A DNA stretch of 57,958 nt from an uncultured Christensenella sp. Its GTDB lineage: Bacteria; Bacillota; Clostridia; Christensenellales; UBA1242. The notes under the pieces are model-generated. The model was not told the origin of the DNA. It did not search any database and saw only the letters and a list, made by a program, of their open reading frames with translations. Of this stretch, positions 40,557-48,239 are shown piece by piece. The stretch covers positions 1 to 57,958 of the forward strand of contig CASFMG010000012.1 of assembly GCA_949295755.1 (NCBI GenBank), read 5' to 3'. A program made the translations under genes and the position numbers. The stretch's first letter is position 1. Every line of letters starts with the position of its first letter.

Positions 40557-41438
40557 ATGAAAAAGAAAATTTTTGTTATTGGTTTAATTTTTGCTTTATT
40601 TATAACAGGTATAATTTTTAAAGGTGTTTTAAGTACAAATGAAAAAGTATTTGCGTTAGAAGCCAATAAACAATTTGTAGTTGTTATTGGAAATGGAACG
40701 GTGGAAACCGTACCCGATTGTGTTAAAATAAATTTTGGAATCAAACTAAGGGCGGACTCTATTAAAGAAGGACAAGAAAAAATTTCACAAATATATGATA
40801 ATATTTCAACAAAAATAAAAGAAATTGATGCAAATAACACAATTTTTGTTAATTTTTCATCGTCATATCCTGTTTGTGAACACGGTATACAAAGTTATGA
40901 AATAAATTATGATATTTCAGTAAAAAGCAATAATTTAGAAAATGCCAACCAAATAATAGAAGTAGCAACGGAAAACGGAGCAACAAGTTTTTATAACACA
41001 ATATATTCACTTGAAAATCAACAAAATTTATATAATGACGCTTTAATTAAAGCAAAAGAAAATGCAATAGAAAAAGCAAATGCTTTATATTCTAATACAA
41101 ATTTAAAAGAACTTATTGAAATAAGTGTATACAGTTTTAGTCAAGGAAACAAAGACGGCAAAATTATAGTTGAAGCAAGAGTTAAGGCAAGATTTGAACT
41201 AAATAATGAAGTGGAAAACACAACCAACGATAATACAATTCAAGAAGATACTACTATCAATGACGCAAACAACGACATATTACCAAGTGAAAACGATAAT
41301 AACTTTACGGAAGATTATAATAACAATGATAATATAATTGATGACAATTATAATAATATAAACAATGAAGATAGTAATGAAATAATAGAAGAACAAACAT
41401 CGCAAGAAAAAGATAAACCTTTCGGTTTATCTTTCTAA
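40557..41438 (+). CDS. SIMPL-domain (DUF541) exported protein with acidic Asn-rich tail
   Basis: 293 residues. Signal peptide 1-~32. SIMPL/DUF541 domain ~40-215: 'FVVVIGNGTVETVPDCVKINFGI', 'NYDISVKSNNLENANQII', 'ALIKAKENAIEKANAL' are characteristic. Residues ~216-293 form a low-complexity Asn/Asp/Glu tail. Known: SIMPL proteins are periplasmic or surface-exposed with poorly defined roles, BP26-like oligomers included. The last nine codons overlap the terminator hairpin of the convergent trpS gene. SD AAGGAG. Confidence 0.88.
   Translation: MKKKIFVIGLIFALFITGIIFKGVLSTNEKVFALEANKQFVVVIGNGTVETVPDCVKINFGIKLRADSIKEGQEKISQIYDNISTKIKEIDANNTIFVNFSSSYPVCEHGIQSYEINYDISVKSNNLENANQIIEVATENGATSFYNTIYSLENQQNLYNDALIKAKENAIEKANALYSNTNLKELIEISVYSFSQGNKDGKIIVEARVKARFELNNEVENTTNDNTIQEDTTINDANNDILPSENDNNFTEDYNNNDNIIDDNYNNINNEDSNEIIEEQTSQEKDKPFGLSF
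41409..41434 (-). terminator. trpS terminator located inside the convergent coding sequence
   Basis: 11-bp stem AAAGATAAACC / GGTTTATCTTT, loop TTTC. On the minus strand it is followed by TTTTTCTT and lies 12 bp after the trpS stop, whereas the plus strand has no T-run. It encodes the C terminus of the SIMPL protein on the other strand. Confidence 0.75.
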
Positions 41439-41445
41439 TACATAT

Positions 41446-42438
41446 TTAATTTTCTACACCAATGGCTATTCTTACATTTTTTAAATATTCTTTGGCAAGT
41501 TTTTGTGCTTTTTCTGCCCCTTGTTTTAAGATTTCATCAACAATATTTTTATTTTTCATATAGTACAAAAATTTTTCACGCATTGGTTTAATATAATCAT
41601 TTGCGACTTCAAAAAGCATATTTTTTGCTTCTCCCCAAGCAAGTCCTTCTTTTAATTTTTGTTCAAAATCTTTTGCCTTGTTTTCATCAACAAAAAGTTT
41701 ATACAATTTATTGATTGTACAATCAACATCTTTTGGTTCACCAGGAAGTTTACTATCGGTTACAATCTTATTTATTTTTTTCTTTAATTCTTTTTCGTCG
41801 GTAAATAGTTGGATTGTATTATTGTAACTCTTACTCATTTTTCTACCATCAAGACCAACTAATGTACTGACATTTTCTTGTATATAACAATCAGGACTAT
41901 TAAAAACATTATCATATTTTTTATTAAAAGCAATGGCAATGTCTCTTGCAATTTCAATATGTTGTTTTTGGTCTAGCCCCACAGGTACTAAATCAGCACC
42001 AAAAGTTAAGATATCACTAGCCATAAGTATTGGATAGTTATATAACCCCATATTCACATTAGCATCTTTATCTAAATCGTTTTGCTCATTGAATTCTACG
42101 CACGCTTTATATGCGTGAGCCCTATTCATTAAACCTTTTGGTGTTACATTGCACAAAATCCAATTTATTTCAAAAACTTCTTTAATATCACTTTGTCTAT
42201 AAAAAACAACCTTATTGGGATCAAGTCCACAAGCAAGCCAAGTGCAAGCAATATTATAAAAATACTCTTTCATTTCATCTTTTGTTTTAAGTGTTGTAAG
42301 TGCGTGGTAATCAGCAATAAAATAAAAACATTCATAGTTTTCATCTTTACTCAATTCTATGGCAGGTTTAATTGCACCAAAATAATTTCCAAGATGTGCA
42401 TAACCTGTTGGTTTAATTCCAGTTAATACTCTTTTCAT
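41446..42438 (-). CDS. trpS: Tryptophanyl-tRNA synthetase
   Basis: 330 residues, usual bacterial length. Class I signatures: 'KPTGYAHLGNYFGA' (HIGH-like HLGN) and 'GRKMSKSYNN' (KMSKS). 'MASDILTFGADLVPVGLDQKQHIEIARDIA' forms the Trp-binding region. Charges tRNA-Trp with tryptophan and ATP. SD AAAGGA before ATG 42438. Own promoter with a ~26-nt leader; no T-box or leader-peptide attenuator fits in the upstream gap. Confidence 0.97.
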   Translation of the reverse strand: MKRVLTGIKPTGYAHLGNYFGAIKPAIELSKDENYECFYFIADYHALTTLKTKDEMKEYFYNIACTWLACGLDPNKVVFYRQSDIKEVFEINWILCNVTPKGLMNRAHAYKACVEFNEQNDLDKDANVNMGLYNYPILMASDILTFGADLVPVGLDQKQHIEIARDIAIAFNKKYDNVFNSPDCYIQENVSTLVGLDGRKMSKSYNNTIQLFTDEKELKKKINKIVTDSKLPGEPKDVDCTINKLYKLFVDENKAKDFEQKLKEGLAWGEAKNMLFEVANDYIKPMREKFLYYMKNKNIVDEILKQGAEKAQKLAKEYLKNVRIAIGVEN

Positions 42439-42471
42439 TGTGTATCCTTTTAATTAAATAATATCTCTTCT

Positions 42472-42500
42472 AGTTTAAGTTTAAAAATATATTTTGTCAA
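42472..42500 (-). promoter_or_regulatory. trpS promoter
   Basis: Minus strand TTGACA (42500-42495), 17-bp spacer, TAAACT (42477-42472). The -35 overlaps the stop codon region of the upstream GNAT gene. Confidence 0.65.
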
Positions 42501-43024
42501 ACATAAGGTTTGTTTTGATAATCACAAAAACTAAGTTCATAAAAATCAAATTGTACATTTTTATTAGTTTTATGACTTTTTCTATCATTGTTGGAATAAA
42601 CAAAACCAAAACCAAATTTATGTAAAATTTTTTTGGAATTTAAATTATCAAACTGACAATCTGCTTTAATTTTTACAAAACTCCAATTTAAAAACGCATT
42701 TTTTAGAATTTCGTTAACACTTTCACTAGCGTATCCGTTACCCCAATATTTTTCGTTAAAAACATATGATAATTCTCCAATATGGGCAGTTTTTTCTTTA
42801 ATACCAATAGTTCCTATCATTTTGTTATTACTTTTTAAAACAACACCAAACGAATATGGATTTGGACTATATTGTTTTCTTTTTTCAAAATAAGTTTTTA
42901 CTTGTTCATACGACATTTTTTTTACAAAAACATCAACTTTATCGCCACTAAAAATTTCATAAAAATCATTTATATCGCCATTCGTTAATGGTCGTAATAA
43001 AAGTCTTTTTGTTTGTAAAATCAT
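42497..43024 (-). CDS. GNAT-family acetyltransferase (RimJ/RimL-like)
   Basis: 175 residues. 'LQTKRLLLRPLTNGDINDFYEI' opening, 'IGTIGIKE', 'ELSYVFNEKYWGNGYASESVNEILKNAF' (acetyl-CoA loop in the RimJ-type GxGYAxE form) and 'NSKKILHKFGF' are the standard Acetyltransf_3 landmarks. Known: such enzymes acetylate protein N termini, peptides or small molecules; substrate here unknown. SD AAGGAT before ATG 43024. Sits between tRNA-Ser and trpS. Confidence 0.9.
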   Translation of the reverse strand: MILQTKRLLLRPLTNGDINDFYEIFSGDKVDVFVKKMSYEQVKTYFEKRKQYSPNPYSFGVVLKSNNKMIGTIGIKEKTAHIGELSYVFNEKYWGNGYASESVNEILKNAFLNWSFVKIKADCQFDNLNSKKILHKFGFGFVYSNNDRKSHKTNKNVQFDFYELSFCDYQNKPYV

Positions 43025-43119
43025 AATTAATCCTTATATATTAACACTATTGTATATAATATTTTTACAAAATAAAATAATTTTTAAATATATTAATGTT
43101 AAAAATTTTATACTTTTTT

Positions 43120-43209
43120 TGGCGGAAGGAATGGGATTTGAACCCATGATGCCCTTTCGGGCATACCGGTTTTCGAGACCAGCACATTCAACCACTCTGA
43201 CATCCTTCC
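43120..43209 (-). tRNA. tRNA-Ser (anticodon CGA)
   Basis: 90 nt with encoded CCA. Acceptor GGAAGGA/TCCTTCC, discriminator G, anticodon loop TCTCGAAAA (CGA), long variable arm (TGCCCGAAAGGGCA), T-arm GGGTTCAAATCCC. Followed by an A-run. A second serine tRNA in the same window as serS. Confidence 0.96.
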
Positions 43210-43219
43210 ATGCCAAAGT

Positions 43220-43248
43220 ATAATATCACAAAATTTATTTTTTTTCAA
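43220..43248 (-). promoter_or_regulatory. tRNA-Ser(CGA) promoter
   Basis: Minus strand TTGAAA (43248-43243), 17-bp spacer, TATTAT (43225-43220), about 11 bp before the mature 5' end. Confidence 0.65.
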
Positions 43249-43265
43249 TTATTTTATTAGTACTA

Positions 43266-43294
43266 TTGAACTTTTGTAAAAAGTATGTTATCTT
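43266..43294 (+). promoter_or_regulatory. Promoter of the 107-residue protein gene
   Basis: TTGAAC (43266-43271), 17-bp spacer, TATCTT (43289-43294); ~15-nt leader with AAGGGGA. Confidence 0.6.
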
Positions 43295-43315
43295 TTTAAT
43301 ATAAGGGGAAATTTT

Positions 43316-43639
43316 ATGAAATTAACTAAAAATCAAATAATAGACTTTGTTGAAAATTATGGTAATGACCATGTGTTTTTTGATTATTGTGTAAATGAAA
43401 AAGGAAATTACATCGTTAGATATATTCCAATTTTAGCCAAACTTGTAAGTCAAGAGACTTTACCTATAGCAATTAAAGAAATAAAACAAAATCCAACTAA
43501 ATACAACGATTCAATTGTAACCATTGTTTTAACTGAAAACAAGGCATATATATTAAATGCAAACCAATACACAGATATGTCACTTGTTGAAAATTATCAA
43601 AGATTTTTAAGAGACCAAGAAAAAGGACTATCGTTTTAA
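43316..43639 (+). CDS. Hypothetical protein, 107 residues
   Basis: Soluble alpha/beta-like protein, no family recognised. It has an N-terminal helix, a central segment 'GNYIVRYIPILAKLVSQETL' and a strand-rich stretch (SIVTIVLTENKAYILNAN). The ribosome site (AAGGGG), own promoter and own terminator support a real gene. No functional link to its neighbours (tRNA-Ser and pyk) is visible. Confidence 0.75.
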   Translation: MKLTKNQIIDFVENYGNDHVFFDYCVNEKGNYIVRYIPILAKLVSQETLPIAIKEIKQNPTKYNDSIVTIVLTENKAYILNANQYTDMSLVENYQRFLRDQEKGLSF

Positions 43640-43649
43640 AAATTTTTAA

Positions 43650-43679
43650 AAAAACTCTACCATATAGTAGAGTTTTTTT
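43650..43679. terminator. Terminator shared with pyk
   Basis: 11-bp stem AAAAACTCTAC / GTAGAGTTTTT, loop CATATA, T-run to 43679; A/T flanks on both sides serve the convergent genes. Confidence 0.88.
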
Positions 43680-43680
43680 A

Positions 43681-45075
43681 TTAAATCTTTACAAATTTTA
43701 ACACATTTGAAATTTTGTCTGTTGTTCCTGTTGTTACAATTATTAAATCATTTTTTTGTGCAATCTTGTTTTTTAAACATATTGATTTTGCCTGACTGAA
43801 TATATCATCTTCTTTTTTTGATAATACAGGTACACAATTTGAAATCATGGACAAAGCGTTAAATGTTTTTTTTGTGTCTGCAATAGCCACGATAGGAACC
43901 TTTGCATATTTTGTTGAAAATTTTAATGCATTTGTACCTTTACTTGTGTATGTTACTATTGCCTTAACACCTAAAAAGAAACTTGCATTTACTGCACTTT
44001 GTATAATTAGGTCGTTGCTTGTCTTTGGATTTTTCGGCATATTGTTAAACTTAGTATAATAGTCAAACTCACTTTCTGCTTCTTTTAATATTTTTACCAT
44101 TGTTTTTACGCAAGACACTGGGTCATGTCCCATTGCACTTTCGCCAGATAACATAACAACACCCGCACCATCAAATACTGCTTTTGCAACATCACTAATT
44201 TCGGCACGAGTTGGACGAATTGATGTTATCATGCTTTCTAGCATTTCAGTTGCAACGATGCTTGTTTTTGAATATTTCTTGGCAAAACTAATTATTTTTC
44301 TTTGATAAATTGGTAGTTTTTCAAAACTTGCTTCAACACCCAAATCTCCACGAGCAACCATAACGCCATCACAGTTTGCAACTATTTCATCAAGATTATT
44401 TATTCCTGTTCTATTTTCAATTTTTGCAATAATCTTTATATTTTTATCGAATTGGTAAACATAATTTTTTAGTTCTTCCAAATCTTTTTTAGTGTTAACA
44501 AAACTTGCACTAATATATTCAACACCAAGCACAAGTGCTTGTTTTAAGTCTTGTTTGTCTTTTTCGTTTAAGTATTCAAAATCAAAATGTTGATTTACAA
44601 ACGACAAACTTTTATTGTCTCTAAGTTCTCCACCTGCACACACTTTGCAAACCAATTCATTAGGTTTTTTATTTATTATTTTTAGTTTTAATTTTCCATC
44701 ATTTGCAAGCACTATGCCACCAATCTTGGCATTATCCACACAAATTTTTTGAGTTATTTGCACTTTTGTGTTGTCTCCAATAACATTATTTGAAACAAAA
44801 GAGAATTGTTGTCCCCTTTTTAACATTATCTTTTTGTCTTTAAACGAACAAACTCTAACCTCTGGACCACGAGTATCAACCATAATAGATATTGACATAT
44901 TTAATTTTTCTCGTACTTTTTGAACTCTTTTTATATACATTTCTATATTCTCAAAAGTTCCATGACTGAAATTTATTCTAAAAACATTAACTCCTGCCTT
45001 TATTAACTTTTCTATCATTTTTTCACTATCACTGCTTGGTCCAAGTGTTGCTATTATTTTTGTTTTTCTTAACAT
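43681..45075 (-). CDS. pyk: Pyruvate kinase
   Basis: 464 residues. Key motifs: 'TKIIATLGPSS' at the N terminus, 'NVFRINFSHG', 'DTRGPEVR' (substrate and cation site), 'IIAKIENRTGINNLDEIV' (catalytic Lys-Ile-Glu-Asn), 'GVMVARGDLGVE', 'SIVATEMLESMITSIRPTRAEISDVA'. Converts phosphoenolpyruvate plus ADP to pyruvate plus ATP, feeding PflB. Shorter than Bacillus Pyk (~585): the extra C-terminal PEP-utilizer-like domain is absent. Lies 55 bp after serS with a terminator between; AAGGAG before ATG 45075. No separate promoter is obvious, so read-through from serS may contribute. Confidence 0.96.
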   Translation of the reverse strand: MLRKTKIIATLGPSSDSEKMIEKLIKAGVNVFRINFSHGTFENIEMYIKRVQKVREKLNMSISIMVDTRGPEVRVCSFKDKKIMLKRGQQFSFVSNNVIGDNTKVQITQKICVDNAKIGGIVLANDGKLKLKIINKKPNELVCKVCAGGELRDNKSLSFVNQHFDFEYLNEKDKQDLKQALVLGVEYISASFVNTKKDLEELKNYVYQFDKNIKIIAKIENRTGINNLDEIVANCDGVMVARGDLGVEASFEKLPIYQRKIISFAKKYSKTSIVATEMLESMITSIRPTRAEISDVAKAVFDGAGVVMLSGESAMGHDPVSCVKTMVKILKEAESEFDYYTKFNNMPKNPKTSNDLIIQSAVNASFFLGVKAIVTYTSKGTNALKFSTKYAKVPIVAIADTKKTFNALSMISNCVPVLSKKEDDIFSQAKSICLKNKIAQKNDLIIVTTGTTDKISNVLKFVKI

Positions 45076-45096
45076 TTTTTCTCCTTATACCTTTAA

Positions 45097-45126
45097 AAAA
45101 TAAAGCAAATTGAATTGCTTTATTTT
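45097..45126 (-). terminator. serS terminator, possibly partial, upstream of pyk
   Basis: Minus strand stem AAAATAAAGCAA / TTGCTTTATTTT with a 6-nt loop, followed by further T residues. It stands only ~21 bp before the pyk start. Confidence 0.75.
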
Positions 45127-45130
45127 AGTA

Positions 45131-46414
45131 TTATTTTTTTATTGGATAAATTTTTTCAATTCCACCCATATACTTTCTTAAAACTTCTGGAATTGTTACA
45201 CTACCATCTTCATTTTGGCACTGTTCAACAAGTGCTGGAAGAACTCTTGACGTTGCAAGTCCAGATGCATTTAGTGTATGACAATATTTTATCTTTCCTG
45301 TTTCTTTATCTTTGTATCTTATGTTTCCCCGTCTTGCCTGATAATCATTTGCGTTGCTTGCAGAGGATACTTCTTTATATATACCCATACTTGGAATCCA
45401 AACTTCAACATCGTATGTTCTTGCCATACTATGTGAACAATCTCCTGCTGCAAGTTTGCTTAATCTAAAATGAAGACCCAACCCTTCAACTAACTTGCAC
45501 GCCTTATCAACAAGTTCTTCAAAACTATGTTTACTGTTTTTCTCTGTTGCATATTGGAACATTTCAACTTTATTGAATTGATAACCTCTTATCATTCCCC
45601 TTTCTTCAGTTCTGTATGATCCTGCTTCACATCTATAACAAGGAGTGTATGCAAACAATTTTTCTGGCAAATCTTCTTCTTTTAATATCTCATTTCTGTG
45701 AATATTTACAAGTGCAGTTTCTGCTGTTGGAAGAATAAATTTTTTCGGTTCAGTTCCTTCAAGCCAAAAAACATCTTGTTTGAATTTTGGAAATTGACCG
45801 GCTGTGTATCCACTTTCTTCATTTAAAATATGTGGCGGCAAAATAAATTTATATCCGTCATTTATGTGAGTATCAATAAAATAATTAAGTAGCGCCCATT
45901 CTAACCTAGCACCAATACCAGTATAAAGCCAAGTACCCCTTCCACTTATTTTTGCAGCACTCTCATAATCTATAAGTCCCAAACTTTCACAAAGTTCAAC
46001 GTGGTCTTTGGCTTTAAAATTAAACTCTGGCTTTGCACCAAATTCTTTTACAACCTTGTTATTTTCTTTTTCGCCCGGCAGTAAATCATCATCTGGCATA
46101 TTTGGAAGTGGAGATAAAAAGTTTTTTATATCTTCTTCTACTTGTTTTAAGTTTGCATCATACTCGTCGATTTTTTTATTTAACTCCTTAACTTTTTCAA
46201 AAATTTCTTGTATGTTTCCACCTTGTTTTTTCACAACAGGCACAGATGCTGAAAGTTTGTTTTTTTCTGTTTTTAATTCGTCATTTTTAACAATCAAATC
46301 TTTTCTTTGATTATAAAGGTCTATAACATTTTTAAAATCAACATCAAATCCCTTTTTTAATAATGCATCGTGCACATATTTTGTGTTATTTACAATTAAA
46401 TTTATGTCTAACAT
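45131..46414 (-). CDS. serS: Seryl-tRNA synthetase
   Basis: 427 residues, full length. N-terminal long coiled-coil arm (~residues 28-105, alternating Lys/Glu: NDELKTEKNKLSAS ... LKQVEEDIKNFL) that holds the tRNA-Ser variable arm. Class II catalytic motifs: motif 2 'YRCEAGSYRTEERGMIRGYQFNKVEMF' and motif 3 'GLATSRVLPALVEQ'. Charges both tRNA-Ser species found in this window. SD AGGAGAG; ~15-nt leader, so no T-box regulation. Confidence 0.97.
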   Translation of the reverse strand: MLDINLIVNNTKYVHDALLKKGFDVDFKNVIDLYNQRKDLIVKNDELKTEKNKLSASVPVVKKQGGNIQEIFEKVKELNKKIDEYDANLKQVEEDIKNFLSPLPNMPDDDLLPGEKENNKVVKEFGAKPEFNFKAKDHVELCESLGLIDYESAAKISGRGTWLYTGIGARLEWALLNYFIDTHINDGYKFILPPHILNEESGYTAGQFPKFKQDVFWLEGTEPKKFILPTAETALVNIHRNEILKEEDLPEKLFAYTPCYRCEAGSYRTEERGMIRGYQFNKVEMFQYATEKNSKHSFEELVDKACKLVEGLGLHFRLSKLAAGDCSHSMARTYDVEVWIPSMGIYKEVSSASNANDYQARRGNIRYKDKETGKIKYCHTLNASGLATSRVLPALVEQCQNEDGSVTIPEVLRKYMGGIEKIYPIKK

Positions 46415-46435
46415 AATTCTCTCCTATGCTTTGTT

Positions 46436-46464
46436 ATTATATATCAACCAAAATTCTTTTGCAA
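46436..46464 (-). promoter_or_regulatory. serS promoter
   Basis: Minus strand TTGCAA (46464-46459), 17-bp spacer, TATAAT (46441-46436). Confidence 0.75.
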
Positions 46465-46601
46465 CTAATAACAATAATTTTAACCACTGCAAAGTAAAAT
46501 ACACATATTTAGTTTTTAATTATTGACAATTATAGTATAATATTTAATATACCTATAAATATAATTTTTAAAATTTTAATACACTAAATAAAGGGATTTC
46601 T

Positions 46602-48203
46602 ATGGTTGTAAATTTTTTGTCAGGAATTGCACTTATATTGTTTGGTACAAGTATTATGAGTGGTGCTTTTGAAAAAATTTGTGGAACAAAAATTAGAAAA
46701 AATATTGCAAAATACAAATACAGTAATTTTAAAAATGTTGGTTTTGGCAGTATTATAACAATTTTGTTTCAATCTAGCACTGCTTCTGTTTCGCTTATTA
46801 TAGGTCTTTGTGGTGCTGGTATTCTAGGATTAACACAATCTATTTGTTTAATTATTGGTTCAAATATTGGAAGTGCTTTAAATATGCTACTTTTAATTTT
46901 TCAAGGCGTAAATATTATGGGCTATTTTGGACTTTTATTGCTTGTTGGTGTTTTTTTTACTTTATTTATAAAAAATAACACTGTAAAAAACTGGGGGCTA
47001 TGTCTTTGTGGATTAGGATTGCTGTTTATTGGATTATCTTTAATGTCAATGGCAACAAACGAATTATCAAAAACACAAGGTTTTGTTGATTTTTTCTTTA
47101 ATATAAACAATCCTTTTATCTTGTTTTGTTTGGGACTTATTATGTCTGCCCTAATAAACAGTCCCATTGGTACGATGGCGATACTCGCTTCAATTTTGTC
47201 AATGACGCCAATGCTTATATCATTAAACAACGCAGTTTATGTTATTTATGCAATGAATATTGGAACTTGTATAACATTACTATTTATCGGATTATCTCAA
47301 AACAGAAAAGCATTTAAAGCAAGTTTGAGTTATTTGGCATTTAATATTGTTGGAACAATAATTTTTTGTTTGTTTAGTTTTTTTGATTGGGTAACTTTAT
47401 TAACTTCATTTTTAAATAATACAACTTGGCAACTAATTTTTATAAATATTATATTTAATGTTATAACGGCAATAATAACTCTTCCTTTTGCAAAAATGTT
47501 TAAAAACTTTTTGGATAGAATTTTGCCTGATAAAAAAGAAAAGTCGCTAGAACAAATATCTTTAATGCCAACACTCGGTCTAATACAATTAAACGCAAAT
47601 GCACTTAGTTTCTTTAATAATACTTGTGATTATTTGCAAGATAGTATGAAATATGTTTCCACATTTGAAGATGAAAATGATGAATCTTTAAAACAAAAAT
47701 TAAATGACATTATTATATCAACACAAAATATGAATAAAAACTTATTACAACTTGGCGGTGGATTATCTGATAGTGATATTGATAATAAACGAGATTTAAA
47801 CAATACATACATTGGCATTGAAAAAACAAATGTTAATATAATAAAACTGATTGACTCTTGCAAATATAACAACAAAAAAGTAAATTTCACACAAAAACAA
47901 TTAAAAATTATACTTGCAATAAAACAACTTATGGAAGAAAATTTAAAAGATATGCGACAAATAATGGATGAAACAATAAATCAAGGTGGATTAACAAATT
48001 CAATTTTGTTGGAGCAAATAATAAAAAGACTTGAAAAAATTGTTAAATTAAAAATACGAGCAAAAAAGAACATTATTCAAGACACTGTTTCAATGGAACA
48101 GAAAATAAGAAAATACACTTGTTTTTTAAATGTTATAAATTATTTTGAACAAATAAACACAAATTTAACTGATGTTATATTGGGTATTTGTAATATTAAA
48201 TAA
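46602..48203 (+). CDS. Na+/phosphate cotransporter family protein with PhoU-like C terminus
   Basis: 533 residues. N-terminal half holds two inverted Na/Pi-cotransporter repeats: first with the QSSTAS motif ('ILFQSSTASVSLIIGLCGAG'), second with 'SALINSPIGTMAILASILS' at the equivalent site. The QSS of the second repeat is changed to NSP. Eight or nine hydrophobic helices end near residue 305. The C-terminal ~220 residues are helical and PhoU-like. Known: NptA/YjbB-type phosphate transport. Whether the altered second motif still transports phosphate is unclear. SD AAAGGGA. Confidence 0.9.
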   Translation: MVVNFLSGIALILFGTSIMSGAFEKICGTKIRKNIAKYKYSNFKNVGFGSIITILFQSSTASVSLIIGLCGAGILGLTQSICLIIGSNIGSALNMLLLIFQGVNIMGYFGLLLLVGVFFTLFIKNNTVKNWGLCLCGLGLLFIGLSLMSMATNELSKTQGFVDFFFNINNPFILFCLGLIMSALINSPIGTMAILASILSMTPMLISLNNAVYVIYAMNIGTCITLLFIGLSQNRKAFKASLSYLAFNIVGTIIFCLFSFFDWVTLLTSFLNNTTWQLIFINIIFNVITAIITLPFAKMFKNFLDRILPDKKEKSLEQISLMPTLGLIQLNANALSFFNNTCDYLQDSMKYVSTFEDENDESLKQKLNDIIISTQNMNKNLLQLGGGLSDSDIDNKRDLNNTYIGIEKTNVNIIKLIDSCKYNNKKVNFTQKQLKIILAIKQLMEENLKDMRQIMDETINQGGLTNSILLEQIIKRLEKIVKLKIRAKKNIIQDTVSMEQKIRKYTCFLNVINYFEQINTNLTDVILGICNIK

Positions 48204-48233
48204 AAAAACTTTATAGCAATATAAAGTTTTTTT
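48202..48233. terminator. Terminator of the Na/Pi gene and the convergent FAD gene
   Basis: Stem AAAAAAACTTTATA / TATAAAGTTTTTT with GCAA loop; symmetric A/T flanks. Confidence 0.88.
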
Positions 48234-48239
48234 ATGCAT

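Noticed and set aside
46415..46601. Possible T-box leader upstream of serS (and likewise upstream of trpS at 42439-42496)
   Set aside because: Both genes have a good promoter only about 15-26 nt before the start codon, leaving no room for a T-box; no T-box sequence (AGGGTGG-like) is present.
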